Notes: a model not told the origin generated them from the letters alone. 64,000 nucleotides of DNA from Entomomonas moraniae (GCF_003991975.1 NZ_CP029822.1:1550001-1614000), one strand, 5' to 3'; shown: positions 19,214 through 28,626, counted from the first letter of the stretch. Made by a program: numbers and translations.

Positions 19214-19666
19214 TCAAGCCTTGCTCATGCAGGGCTTTTTATTTCGTTTTTTAAGCGAATGAACATTGTAAGCTACTACACCAAATATTTGCTCAAGCGG
19301 ATCGGTTAATCTGACGGGCTTTACTGTTTCATTGGGCGCCACTAGATATAGTGCATTGTCTCTACTGTGCACTCGACGAATAACATGTTCACCCTGGTAA
19401 ATAGCTACCACAATATGATTGTGTTCAGGCTCTATTGATCTATCTATGATAAGTATATCGTTTTCGCTAATACCTATACTCTTAACAGTTACCGAGCTTC
19501 GTGCATAAAAGGTTGCGGCTGGGTTGGTGGTTACATAGTCTGTTAATTTTATGCTTTGGACATATGCGTTGGTTTCGACTGGATAACCAGCTCTGACACT
19601 TTCTAAGGCTAACGGTATCGATATTTCACTGTCTGCAATACTGCCTAATATTTCTACTTCATTCAT
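19214..19666 (-). CDS. UmuD/LexA-fold (S24) protein lacking the catalytic dyad
   Basis: About 150 residues from ATG at 19666; an ATG at 19684 is also possible. The start MNEVEILGS, the AGYP cleavage-site-like sequence near 26-29, and DILIIDRS and QIFGVV match UmuD. In UmuD the nucleophile lies in GDSM; here the aligned stretch reads VTVK, one residue shorter overall. The general-base lysine (VKKL in E. coli) is replaced in VIRRV. Self-cleavage therefore looks impossible although the Ala-Gly bond is kept. TATAAT stands just upstream of the start, so the message could be nearly leaderless. No umuC partner is adjacent. It may interfere with host UmuD or LexA by mixed dimer formation (inference). 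Confidence 0.75.
   Translation of the reverse strand: MNEVEILGSIADSEISIPLALESVRAGYPVETNAYVQSIKLTDYVTTNPAATFYARSSVTVKSIGISENDILIIDRSIEPEHNHIVVAIYQGEHVIRRVHSRDNALYLVAPNETVKPVRLTDPLEQIFGVVAYNVHSLKKRNKKPCMSKA
19216..19241. terminator. Bidirectional terminator between convergent genes
   Basis: AAGCCTTGC-TCAT-GCAGGGCTT (one mismatch), then TTTTATTT on the plus strand. It overlaps the last codons of the UmuD-like gene. Confidence 0.65.
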
Positions 19667-19760
19667 AACATAATTATATAACATTTATAATTATGTATCT
19701 CTACGACATTCTAAGAACTTGACACTCTTCTCTTAATAGGTAAATAAACGATCTTTTGAA

Positions 19761-19783
19761 CTAGCCCTAACCTACAGGGCTAG
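19761..19783 (-). terminator. Hairpin after the tail operon
   Basis: Perfect stem CTAGCCCT/AGGGCTAG with a 7-base loop, about 80 bases past the tail-tip stop. The T tract is poor, so termination is only probable. Confidence 0.45.
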
Positions 19784-19862
19784 TAACTCCCCCTACCAAA
19801 CACCCTAACAGCCCAATACATGATTAGGCGCTTCCATTTCGGAACGCCCGGCACTTTCTATT

Positions 19863-22691
19863 CTACTCTCCCGCCTTAAACGAATAACTATGCTTTTGAT
19901 AACTGACTAAGCCATCACGCTCTGCTTCAAGTTCAACCTTCACCCTTGTTTCACCACTATTGCTATAAGGCTCAGTCGGGGGTATAAAGTTCGTTGTATA
20001 CAAGGCTTGCTTTGTAAATAAAAACTCATCGAGTTTGGCCTGTAAAAAGCAGCTTGGCTCTGGGTTGTTATAATCTCGCCCAATAGCTGTTTTGCCATAC
20101 CTTGAAAAATCAAAAACAAGTTTATTACCTGTCCGCTCTGCATCTAAAACACCATTTAAAAACAAGCGTATCGTGCCTTTACTGCGCGTAATAGCCACAT
20201 GGTAGCGTTTACCTGCCTCAATTATTGTATTGGATAATATCGAGGTGTAGCCGTACTCATAGGAGCTTTCACGGCTGCCTAGTCCTATTTTTGAGCTAAG
20301 CGTTGAATTAGGGCTGTTTTCACCCCACAAGTTAATAAAACATGCTCCCGCACTCCATGAGCTATAGCCATTAGCAATAATGGTTGCATAACTATTAGTC
20401 AGCGAGGTGGGTTCTATCCAAAAACTAAAAGTAAAATCATCTTCTGCACCAATGGATAAGTTTTTATTATCGGTGGTTTGGATAAACCGATTGTTGTCGA
20501 ATATTGCTTGCTGATTAAATGGCTTATCAGGTGAGTTTTCAAAGGTTACGCCATTATTTGTCCATACAGTGCCCGCTTCATCGATAATGTTGTTATCAAA
20601 ATGCAATAAGCTTTGATGTTCGCTGATAGTTGTTAGAGTAAACGAGTAGTCTTTGGCAGTTAAGCCTTGCTCTTTTTTATATAGTGTATCGTTTAGATAA
20701 ACCGTTAAATTATAACGCGTATTGGCTTCTTCCCCAGTATCAGTAGCAGTTGTATCAATCAATTTATCCGCTTGTAATAAACGATGACGGCCTGACCATG
20801 TAATATTGAGAGCAGCTGCATTAACTTTTTCAGGATACGCTGCACCATTAATTTTAAGATTGCCCGGCGGATAAGGTCGTCCTTGTCTGGCTTGAACATT
20901 AATCGCCTTTGTTTCAGCTTGGCTTTGTTCTAGGCGTTCTCTAAAAGTATTGGGCAGTAGTTTTATTTCGACATTATTGTTGTAGCTATACTCTACGCCG
21001 TCGGTTGTTTCTGAGCTGTCAATAAACCAAATCATTACCCCTTTACTATGTTTAGTCGGTACAGTATCGACACAACCACGCCCAAGGGTGATTTGGTTAT
21101 TAGCGAGATCAAGTCCATCAATACGAACGATCTCGTCATCAATCAGTGCCGCACTACCAATTTCAACATCCTCTAAGAGTTGCCCATCTTGAATATGGAT
21201 AATCGTGTCAAAATAGCCAATATCACTGGCAATTAAGGCAGTTGCACACCATGTACCCGTATCATCCGCCTCACTAAAGCTAGCCGATCCTTTAACTCGG
21301 CTCACAATGTCGTAGCTATAACATTGGTTTGCAGGTGATTGTGCCACAGCATAAATAAAGCTTGAGCTGCTATCAATTTTTTCTAGGTTCGCAGGGTCTA
21401 CGATAGACACGAGATCACGGTAAGTTGCTTCAAGTAATCGACTATAAATGATAGGTACAGGCGGTTGTGGTTCGGGTCTATTGGGTGCATCGGGTATCGG
21501 CATAAAGGCCACTTTCGGCGTTGAGAATACGTCTTGTACTACGTCCATTGTAATTGAGCCATCCGTTAAGAAGTTTTCTTTGCGTTTGGTGGCACGCACA
21601 ACCAAATCAATGTTATTAGCACGGTATTTAGTTTTTATTCTAAAAGGTTGACCATTGACTATGTCGTAAGCTCTGCGATCTAGTTTGATAGAGGCACTTT
21701 TAATACCACTGGTTTTAGCTTTTAGATCGCGGTAGGCCACACGGGTCGCCAGTTCACCGATTGGAATACCTAAGTATTCGTTGGTTTCGGTGTTTCGCCC
21801 GATTTGCCCTTGAGCAACCGCCGGGTTGGTTGCATATGCTGTACGCTCTTGAAAAGTAATCGCATCATTAAATTTAACAATGATTTGCGAGGGAACTTCA
21901 GTATTATTAGAGGTTTGTAGCTTAATTTCAAGTAACCCGGTATCTTCATCAAACACAGGTAAATCTTCCACGGCGTAATCATCACGAATAAGGCGAATAG
22001 TATTTTTGCCTGTTTTGGGGTCAGTTCCGAGTACTGCATCAATATGACTGCAAACATATTCACGCAACTTTTTTAGATCGTCGGTGGCTTTCCATTCAAA
22101 GCATAGGCCAAAGCCTTCATTGTAGAGGGTGTCTGCCACTTGTTTATAAGCCTCATCATCCATCATGGCACGCGGTATGCCTGCGCCCCATGTATTGCTA
22201 ATATAGCTTTCATAAAGGATGTGGGCAGGATTCATGGCTTTGATTTGCCCGTTAGCAAGGCTTATTTCGATGGTCTCAGGATAGAACGGCATATTATCAG
22301 GCCATCCTGATTTAATACGCCGATAGTAAAAATTCCAAGTTTTAGGATACCAGTTCATGGCAGCGAGCATGCCACTAAACACGGTGGTGACAGTGCCACG
22401 AAAGGCAGGGATTTTATTGCCTAAATAACGGGTTAAGTTGCCGTTTTGTCCTTGTTCCGCACCACCAAACATGACATCAAGTGTTCCACGCACCCCGCCT
22501 TCCCCTTTTTTACCGCCAAATAAATTATATTTATCAATAAAAATCGAGCCATTTTGTTTAATGGAGCCAGTCCATGCGGTTTTATCGCCAATATTAATTT
22601 GATAAAGCTCGTCCATAGCAAGGCCAATGCCTGAGTGAACCGTACCATTGTATTCATAACCGATCACGGTTTTCTTACTACCCATGCCCAT
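19863..22691 (-). CDS. Phage tail tip / host-specificity protein with LamG-like domain
   Basis: 942 residues, the last and largest gene of the tail-tip module; central fibre or tip protein comparable in position to lambda J. The first 400 residues (GGKKGEGGVRGTLDVMFGG, RATKRKENFLTDGSITMDVVQDVF) are typical of tip-attachment proteins of Pseudomonas and Acinetobacter siphophages. Residues of about 660-880 look like a laminin-G/concanavalin-type jelly roll (DDFTFSFWIEPTSL, YHVAITRSKGTIRLFLNGVL, LDEFLFTKQALY), suggesting sugar or surface binding. Preceded without gap by small tail genes, with overlapping start. Confidence 0.85.
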   Translation of the reverse strand: MGMGSKKTVIGYEYNGTVHSGIGLAMDELYQINIGDKTAWTGSIKQNGSIFIDKYNLFGGKKGEGGVRGTLDVMFGGAEQGQNGNLTRYLGNKIPAFRGTVTTVFSGMLAAMNWYPKTWNFYYRRIKSGWPDNMPFYPETIEISLANGQIKAMNPAHILYESYISNTWGAGIPRAMMDDEAYKQVADTLYNEGFGLCFEWKATDDLKKLREYVCSHIDAVLGTDPKTGKNTIRLIRDDYAVEDLPVFDEDTGLLEIKLQTSNNTEVPSQIIVKFNDAITFQERTAYATNPAVAQGQIGRNTETNEYLGIPIGELATRVAYRDLKAKTSGIKSASIKLDRRAYDIVNGQPFRIKTKYRANNIDLVVRATKRKENFLTDGSITMDVVQDVFSTPKVAFMPIPDAPNRPEPQPPVPIIYSRLLEATYRDLVSIVDPANLEKIDSSSSFIYAVAQSPANQCYSYDIVSRVKGSASFSEADDTGTWCATALIASDIGYFDTIIHIQDGQLLEDVEIGSAALIDDEIVRIDGLDLANNQITLGRGCVDTVPTKHSKGVMIWFIDSSETTDGVEYSYNNNVEIKLLPNTFRERLEQSQAETKAINVQARQGRPYPPGNLKINGAAYPEKVNAAALNITWSGRHRLLQADKLIDTTATDTGEEANTRYNLTVYLNDTLYKKEQGLTAKDYSFTLTTISEHQSLLHFDNNIIDEAGTVWTNNGVTFENSPDKPFNQQAIFDNNRFIQTTDNKNLSIGAEDDFTFSFWIEPTSLTNSYATIIANGYSSWSAGACFINLWGENSPNSTLSSKIGLGSRESSYEYGYTSILSNTIIEAGKRYHVAITRSKGTIRLFLNGVLDAERTGNKLVFDFSRYGKTAIGRDYNNPEPSCFLQAKLDEFLFTKQALYTTNFIPPTEPYSNSGETRVKVELEAERDGLVSYQKHSYSFKAGE

Positions 22692-22875
22692 GTTCGTTCT
22701 CCTGTACTTTTTTTACTAAAGCAATCGCCATCTCATTATGAGTGGCTAATAAGGTGTTTGCTTCGATGCCTTGAGCAAGGAAGTCTTGCCAGTTAAGGCC
22801 GTATTCTTTAAAAAATACCCTTGCCCCTTTAGCGCAATAGCCCTGTGCTTTTACATGATCGATGGTAATCATCAT
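22678..22875 (-). CDS. Small conserved phage tail-module protein
   Basis: 65 residues (MITIDHVKAQGYCAKGARVF...), cytosolic, with the pattern MI-hVk--GYC-kGar-f-----l-W-dFl--GI. Proteins of this kind occur just before the tail-tip gene in many siphophages, but no function is known to me. Starts ATGATG overlapping the stop of the preceding gene, and overlaps the tail-tip start. Confidence 0.75.
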   Translation of the reverse strand: MMITIDHVKAQGYCAKGARVFFKEYGLNWQDFLAQGIEANTLLATHNEMAIALVKKVQENEHGHG

Positions 22876-23099
22876 TTTTTTCCGCCTTTTTGTTTAATGG
22901 CTTTGGTATAAAAACCACCACACCAGAAAACAATATAATCCTTGGTTTTTACTTGCCCAAAGGCAATAGCTTTGCTAGTGCCTTCTTCGCAGCGTGGCAT
23001 GTCATCGGCATTCATGGCCTGCGGTTTGGGCTTTTGTGTTTTTGGTTGAGTAAATAGGCTAATGGCTACCATCACAACCGCTATAATTGCTGTAAACAT
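22872..23099 (-). CDS. Small phage protein with N-terminal membrane anchor
   Basis: 75 residues: a hydrophobic segment at 2-16, a proline/lysine stretch, then a short domain with CGGFYTKA. In siphophage tail modules such proteins precede the tip protein; possibly comparable in position to lambda tail gene I/K products. Function unknown. Ten bases from the upstream gene. Confidence 0.7.
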   Translation of the reverse strand: MFTAIIAVVMVAISLFTQPKTQKPKPQAMNADDMPRCEEGTSKAIAFGQVKTKDYIVFWCGGFYTKAIKQKGGKK

Positions 23100-23108
23100 A
23101 AAGTATCC

Positions 23109-23936
23109 TTAAAATATCTGACTACCATCAAAGGGTGACCAGCCTTGTAGATGGTCGAACGCTTGGCGGTTGAGTGAGTTATCGAATTTATTAGCGCAGG
23201 CATCAGGCGAACCGTTGCACCCTGCATAGAGATTAATCGCTTGGCTTTGGTTAAGTCCTTGCGTACCGCCCCATAAATGGAGGGTTGTGCCTGTATGCTG
23301 CTCGATATAACGGCGGTCTAACTCGCCATTGCTGTCGGTGTATTCAATAAAACCACCACTAAACCATCCGTCAGGATGATTTGCGGCCTCGCTCACGGTC
23401 ACGGAAGATACAGCGATTTGTTGCAGAGCAGCTCTAACCTTGTAAAGTTCTTTGTTGACCTTGCATTGATGGTCATAAATCATTGCCCCGCAGGTGCGCG
23501 AATAAACCAAGGTGACACCCGGACGATTAGTCATGGTTTCGTTAGGGCCTGCGGTAATTTCAACGGTGGCGGCTGTTTTTTCGGTCACAGTCACTACCAC
23601 GCCCCAAAATGACGGAATCACTTCGTCGGTTTGTAAGTGGGTATTAGCCACTTCTAGAGTCAGCCGTGAACTAGGGGGCATGTTGTCAAAAAGGCGTGCG
23701 ATTTCAATAGTTGCCGGGGCGGTTAGGGTAAAGTTATCACTGATACCGCCATCACTGACAATAATCCCACGATCGCTAATACCGCCCTTGATGGTTTTGT
23801 ATTTGATGTTATTGCGGATAATGGTCTCGCTACTGGTGTTGTAGTCCCAACGTACTGCTCCCAGTTTGAACGTATAAAGCCGTATCGGGGTACGGCTCGC
23901 TAAAGATTGTTCAATTTGTTTATAGTTCATTGTCAC
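23109..23936 (-). CDS. Phage tail protein, DUF2163/BR0599-like
   Basis: 275 residues. The N-terminal half (RLYTFKLGAVRWDYNTSSETI) resembles DUF2163, and the C-terminal half has the BR0599 pattern: RTCGAMIYDHQCKVN, YAGCNGSPDACANKFDNSLN, then a proline- and aromatic-rich end. Such proteins belong to the distal tail/hub of siphophages, with conserved cysteines probably forming a metal or disulfide site. It overlaps the upstream gene by 17 bases. Confidence 0.75.
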   Translation of the reverse strand: MTMNYKQIEQSLASRTPIRLYTFKLGAVRWDYNTSSETIIRNNIKYKTIKGGISDRGIIVSDGGISDNFTLTAPATIEIARLFDNMPPSSRLTLEVANTHLQTDEVIPSFWGVVVTVTEKTAATVEITAGPNETMTNRPGVTLVYSRTCGAMIYDHQCKVNKELYKVRAALQQIAVSSVTVSEAANHPDGWFSGGFIEYTDSNGELDRRYIEQHTGTTLHLWGGTQGLNQSQAINLYAGCNGSPDACANKFDNSLNRQAFDHLQGWSPFDGSQIF

Positions 23937-25605
23937 GTACTCGTTTAAAGGTTAATTGACTCGCTGCCAGTCCTTCGCTGTCGGTAACATGGCTAATTTC
24001 TACGCTATCACTGTTACTACGGCATAAGCGCATATAGCAAATACGGCGAATATCGCTTGGTTGTAGCTGCTTACCCAATGGGCTATCCATTGCGAGGCGT
24101 TCTTTACCGTCTATCGCTTCGCTGTCGATAATCTTTCGGAAATAATGCGTACCGTCATTTAAATAAATCACGAGGTGTTTTTTATCAGCGTCATTGCTTG
24201 CAAAGCGTTTGTAACCACAAGGAGCTATCACAAGTACTGGCTCGGTAGCACTAACGATGTCCACCACGGTTAAATCGTCCGCATGGCTCGGTATCCAAGC
24301 GGTTTTTTGTTGACCATTTAAAAAGTAAATAAACTCTCTAAATTGGCGTTGTTCGGTTCTGCCCATGCCTAACCATCGGTAGCTCTGCACTAAAAAGCTA
24401 TAGGTACTTTTATCAAACATTGACGGCAAGGCCATTTTATTATCAATGGTTTCAAGCAGGCGTTGGTATTGGCTTGTTAAATCATTCGATTCTTCAGGTT
24501 TCATCATAAACACTGGGAAGCCTAGATAGGTTTCTTCGGGTGCAACGCCCTTAAAAGGGTTGGTGTCATCAATGAAAAATGTAATAGAGGCCAGCTGTAA
24601 GTTATCGGTTTTACGGCTAAGACTGGGCTGTTTAGCAAAGTAAGCTGATTTTGCGGGATAAAGACGTGTTCCTTTTTTCCAGTCGGCCTGTAAGGGGCGT
24701 TTCAGCGTTAAGCCATCTTCACTGATCGCCGATACTTCGGCGATCTCGTAGGTGGTAAAATCACGGTATAATAAAATAAGGCCACCTTCACTAAACTCTA
24801 TGTCTTGTGTGGTGCAGCCAATAAAGTTATCGCCTTGTTGAGCCGCTACGTTTAATGTCTGGATATAATGCCATAAAGGGATTGCCCAGTTACGCGCTCC
24901 CCAACTCATCATATTATTAAAGTATTGGCGTTCGTTTTGGTGAAGTATAAAGTCTGCTTCAAAGGTGCGTCGTGGCGTTAAGTAGAGCGCGCTACGTTGC
25001 TCAAAGCCTGACTCACTGGTCAGTATATCGGTTGACCATTCTAAGGTTTCGGTAATGCCGTCTTGCCAGTTGGGCATAAAGGCAAAGGCGACAATGCGGT
25101 CACCTGTAATGATGATACTGGGGCGTTCCTCATCAAAGGCAAAAACTATACTGTCATCAATGACGCTCGAGCCGTCAGGGGTAACGGTGAGTTTATAGGT
25201 TTGCTCTTCGAGTGCTTGGTAATCATACGGGGCTTTTTTACCCTCTAATACTAAACCCTCACTTATGCCTGCAATGGCGGTGAGCCGCTTTTGGGTAAAG
25301 TGGGCATTCCACACATAAAAGGTCACTTCTTGAGTACTGGCAATATTGCCTAAATCGAGCTGACTGGGTGAAATGTGAATGCGGTGGTAAAAATCATCGC
25401 TGTAGCTTGTGAGTAGGCTTGCGTTAATCACTCGGCTTGGTTTATTTGAATTATTGCGAACAATAGTACCTGACAGCATTGGCTCAGCAAGAGAATGCGA
25501 GTAAGGATGCCACCCACTTGTAATCTCATACACCCCACCCGATAGATTAGGATTATCAATCCCCCCTTGAGGCGCAGTGAGTTGTACGGCTATTTTTTCG
25601 GCCAT
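23920..25605 (-). CDS. Virion-associated tail protein (unassigned)
   Basis: 561 residues, no signal peptide or membrane segment, beta-rich. Located between two putative appendage proteins and the DUF2163/BR0599-like hub protein, so most probably part of the distal tail. I do not recognise a named domain; the segment FRQRYW-type features of known hubs are absent. It abuts the upstream gene without gap. Confidence 0.7.
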   Translation of the reverse strand: MAEKIAVQLTAPQGGIDNPNLSGGVYEITSGWHPYSHSLAEPMLSGTIVRNNSNKPSRVINASLLTSYSDDFYHRIHISPSQLDLGNIASTQEVTFYVWNAHFTQKRLTAIAGISEGLVLEGKKAPYDYQALEEQTYKLTVTPDGSSVIDDSIVFAFDEERPSIIITGDRIVAFAFMPNWQDGITETLEWSTDILTSESGFEQRSALYLTPRRTFEADFILHQNERQYFNNMMSWGARNWAIPLWHYIQTLNVAAQQGDNFIGCTTQDIEFSEGGLILLYRDFTTYEIAEVSAISEDGLTLKRPLQADWKKGTRLYPAKSAYFAKQPSLSRKTDNLQLASITFFIDDTNPFKGVAPEETYLGFPVFMMKPEESNDLTSQYQRLLETIDNKMALPSMFDKSTYSFLVQSYRWLGMGRTEQRQFREFIYFLNGQQKTAWIPSHADDLTVVDIVSATEPVLVIAPCGYKRFASNDADKKHLVIYLNDGTHYFRKIIDSEAIDGKERLAMDSPLGKQLQPSDIRRICYMRLCRSNSDSVEISHVTDSEGLAASQLTFKRVRDNEL

Positions 25606-26574
25606 TTACTCCCCCTCATACAGTACGGCAATACCGAATGTGCCGCTGTGTCTCAAGGTGTCATAATTTGAGCCGTTGTAACTCTCTCCATCGCGTGCGG
25701 CAGTGTTCTTTTTAAGCCATGGATAGACTTTGTACTTAGTATCGCCCAAGATAATAATTTGCCCCGGTTCGTAGTTGTCTATGCGAATGTAACGCGCTTG
25801 TTTTAAATTGCCCACGATAACCAACGTACTGTTGTCTTTGTGATAAACCGCAGGCGTGATAGGCAGTAGAATGGCCTCACCGTTATAGCTATTAGGTTGT
25901 CGATTGAGTAACGGGGCGGTCACCAACGTTGCACTGGCTTGACTGGGTAGGGTTGCCCATGTGCTAGCGGTCATACTACCAACCCCCTCGCCACTGACTG
26001 ACCATTCATTACCATCTAGCCCATGATGAATAAAACTTCTAACCTGTTGCCCTTGGTTGCTTATAATCCCAGAGGGGGTCATGCTTGAAAACAGCAAGCT
26101 AAAGTGATGCCCGTTTTGTCCTTGGTTGTTAATATTGCGTATATCCGAGAAGTTATCACCGCCCGTTCCGATACCGCCATACCAGTTACCCGTCCCCGTT
26201 ATCCCTGCTACGGGGCTTTGCCCAAAGGCAATGTATGACCAGTTATCGACATTGTAATTAACGAATAAATAGACTTCTTTATCGAATACATGTAAATGAT
26301 AAGTCAATGGATAGCTAATGGATTGAGCAACACCTGCCAATGAGGCGGCTAATGTATTTTTACCATTTAATAGTATTTGGCCTGTTAATGCGCCGTTTGC
26401 TAGACCTGTTCCGCCAATAACCCGTAAGCCGTTGCCACTAATCGACACGTCCATCACGCAATTGTTTTTGTAGATCAGACTACCCGATACCGTCCATCCG
26501 TTTTCAGTACAGCCTGTTTGTAAAGCGGTTAATAGTGCATTAGCGGTGCTTGCGGTTGCTGTGTAATAACTCAT
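25606..26574 (-). CDS. Virion structural protein, appendage-like
   Basis: 322 residues, glycine- and asparagine-rich, beta-rich. The N-terminal pattern (LLTALQTGCTENGWTVSG) recurs in the next upstream gene (VIHDFTSNNGWEVLRYD). This suggests the two are distant paralogues with the same fold. Overlaps the upstream gene by 4 bases (ATGA). Role probably in the tail tip; not assigned further. Confidence 0.7.
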   Translation of the reverse strand: MSYYTATASTANALLTALQTGCTENGWTVSGSLIYKNNCVMDVSISGNGLRVIGGTGLANGALTGQILLNGKNTLAASLAGVAQSISYPLTYHLHVFDKEVYLFVNYNVDNWSYIAFGQSPVAGITGTGNWYGGIGTGGDNFSDIRNINNQGQNGHHFSLLFSSMTPSGIISNQGQQVRSFIHHGLDGNEWSVSGEGVGSMTASTWATLPSQASATLVTAPLLNRQPNSYNGEAILLPITPAVYHKDNSTLVIVGNLKQARYIRIDNYEPGQIIILGDTKYKVYPWLKKNTAARDGESYNGSNYDTLRHSGTFGIAVLYEGE

Positions 26575-27410
26575 GCGTCTAACCTCATTGCGTAGTAATC
26601 ATTCACCCCTGTTCGTGATACATCTTGACCGATCACCCATGTAACACCATCAATGATAAGGGTATTTTCAACGGCATTATCAAAACCTGAAATGTGAGCA
26701 ATACCCTCTAATTCGCCATAAATATTGTTGCTGTCGGTTAAAATAAGGCGCTGTAAGGTGTAAGCTTCATTGCAACTTCTTAGGTACTTTGAGCCGACTA
26801 GATTAGTATTTACCCAAGGCCAGACTTCAGGCTGTAGCCATACACCGCTATTAAAGAACAGTCTAAAGTTAGCCCGATTGCCTTTGTAGGGCATTGAATA
26901 GTTGGTATCTGAAAAACGGGTAGCACTTGCTCCATTTAGCATGCCACCGCAGACTAAGGGCAATGGGTATTGATTAGGTAGCGCATAGGGTAAACATTTA
27001 CCACAATAGAATGATTCATACACGGGCGTACCGACACGCAATAAACCTGTGATGCGTTGAGGGCTGAGACTAAGCCAGTAATCAATGCGGCGGTTATGAG
27101 TAGGCACACCACTAAAGATAACATTGGGCTGTGTCGTAATGGAGTTGCCTGCTACATAACCAATGGCTGTTCCCATTGCTATGTTGTAGTAATCGGCGGT
27201 TTCGCTTTGATAGGTGTAGAAGCAGAGGTAGATTTGTTCTTGTCCGCTGTAACCTTTGCCTTTGATGATGAGTTCGCGGTTGGCTTTGGTGGTGTCGTAA
27301 CGCAAAACCTCCCAACCGTTATTGCTTGTAAAATCATGTATGACTTCTAATAGATTGTAATGGGCTAACTGTCCATTACTATCATCTACTGTTCCGATGA
27401 TGTGCGGCAT
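26571..27410 (-). CDS. Virion structural protein, appendage-like
   Basis: 279 residues, first gene of the tail-tip block, downstream of the accessory gene block. It shares an N-terminal layout with the following gene. It contains GKGYSGQEQIYLCFYTYQSE and several aromatic strands. Function unknown beyond a likely structural part of the distal tail. Confidence 0.7.
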   Translation of the reverse strand: MPHIIGTVDDSNGQLAHYNLLEVIHDFTSNNGWEVLRYDTTKANRELIIKGKGYSGQEQIYLCFYTYQSETADYYNIAMGTAIGYVAGNSITTQPNVIFSGVPTHNRRIDYWLSLSPQRITGLLRVGTPVYESFYCGKCLPYALPNQYPLPLVCGGMLNGASATRFSDTNYSMPYKGNRANFRLFFNSGVWLQPEVWPWVNTNLVGSKYLRSCNEAYTLQRLILTDSNNIYGELEGIAHISGFDNAVENTLIIDGVTWVIGQDVSRTGVNDYYAMRLDA

Positions 27411-27532
27411 TGATGTCTCCCGACATTAATTTAGTTTTATTTAGAACGCGTTTATTATAACAGTTCTTAATGCTATATTTAGAGCTTCATAAGACAATTC
27501 AAGGATTGATTATTTTTTTGATTTCCAAATAA

Positions 27533-27553
27533 AAACCCTCACTAGGAGGGTTT
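27533..27553. terminator. Bidirectional terminator closing the lipoprotein block
   Basis: AAACCCTC, loop ACTAG, GAGGGTTT; T-rich on both sides, stronger on the minus strand (TTTTTATTT). Separates the accessory genes at 27.6-28.6 kb from the tail-tip genes. Confidence 0.75.
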
Positions 27554-27629
27554 GTTTATTGATTGCTACTTTAAATTAACTTAATCAAGTAATGCTTCCC
27601 AGCCCATCCTCAAAACTAAAATTAATTAG

Positions 27630-28127
27630 TTACCACTTGCACTCTCTTCTCACTTCTTGTAATGCTTTATCTATCCCAGACAAATTGAAGGTAATAGTTA
27701 GGTCGTTATCATTATAAGGCGATACTCTTGCCACCATTATTTTAGACTCAGAAAGCTTCTTTAGGAAAGCGACTGGGGACGATGGATAAAATGATGTCGT
27801 GTTATCATTCGATATCAGCCATCTTTTGGTAAAGGCTTTTTCATCTCCAATCCTAACAGTTACATTATGATTACTTGTTCCTATAAAAGTTTCCCAGTCT
27901 ATATATAGATCTGTTTTGTTGTTTGAGCATGTTATAGCTAAATATATAGGCTTTCCAAACCTTGATACTCAAGTTGGCGATGGAAGATAAGCATAAAAGG
28001 TTTTAGTGTCATCAATTTGGTCAGTTGTAACTCTATTTACCCATAAGCCCTTAGGGTTAATAGCATTGTCAGCAAAACAATTAATAGAAAACCCCAAACA
28101 TAAACAGGCCAGTACAAGTTTTTTCAT
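27630..28127 (-). pseudogene. Secreted VasI/TagO-like protein interrupted by one in-frame TGA
   Basis: Reading ATG 28127 gives a signal peptide (MKKLVLACLCLGFSINCFA), then a sequence up to TGA at 27969-27971 after 52 codons. The same frame then stays open for 112 more codons to TAA at 27630, with convincing content: CSNNKTDLYIDWETFIG, VRIGDEKAF, VAFLKKLSESK, VRRECKW. The pattern (irC...ts-lyI-w-tfig, then flk-l, tF-lsGid-al, C-W) resembles the small periplasmic VasI/TagO family found with type VI secretion and also as phage accessory genes. Either a recent nonsense mutation or read-through. It starts 1 base after the lipoprotein stop. Confidence 0.6.
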
Positions 28128-28128
28128 A

Positions 28129-28626
28129 TTACTCTCCCATAATCTCATTATAACGACGTTGATACTCAGCATAAGGCAAGTTCTGTTGTTGAAGAGCTTC
28201 TATTTGTTGTTGCTTGTTTGAAGAATTGCCCGCTGGTTGCGCATAATTTCTTTGTGGTTGTTGATTGGTCGCTGAGTAACCTCCACAACCGGGCAAACTT
28301 TTATCAAGTATTAAATTTCCTTTCACTGAAATACTTATAGAGCCAAAAATAAAAACATATTGATTATAATAAATAACAGCATCAGATAAGCCTACCGCAC
28401 AACTATCCTTTTCAATTGCATTATCTACAGCTTCTTTTAAATTTGGCTGTCCAAGTGGGAAAATTACAACAGGCGCAGTGCTAGCACCTTTTACCCGAGA
28501 ACCTATCTCTAGGTTTCCTGAATTTAAATTAAAGTTTTTAGTACTCACAACCGTTAAATCTGCAATACGGGTAGAACATCCCGTAACCATAAGCGCAACT
28601 AAACCAGCAACAACTACTTTTTTCAT
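28129..28626 (-). CDS. Prophage lipoprotein
   Basis: 165 residues with a clear lipoprotein signal (VALMVTGCS, cysteine at 17). The mature part starts STRIADLTVVSTKNF and has a Q/N-rich end (about residues 120-150). Such lipoproteins occur as accessory (moron) genes between tape measure and tail tip in several gammaproteobacterial prophages; their role is unknown, with surface modification or exclusion of other phages as possibilities. It has its own promoter and terminator, so it may be expressed in the lysogen. Confidence 0.8.
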   Translation of the reverse strand: MKKVVVAGLVALMVTGCSTRIADLTVVSTKNFNLNSGNLEIGSRVKGASTAPVVIFPLGQPNLKEAVDNAIEKDSCAVGLSDAVIYYNQYVFIFGSISISVKGNLILDKSLPGCGGYSATNQQPQRNYAQPAGNSSNKQQQIEALQQQNLPYAEYQRRYNEIMGE

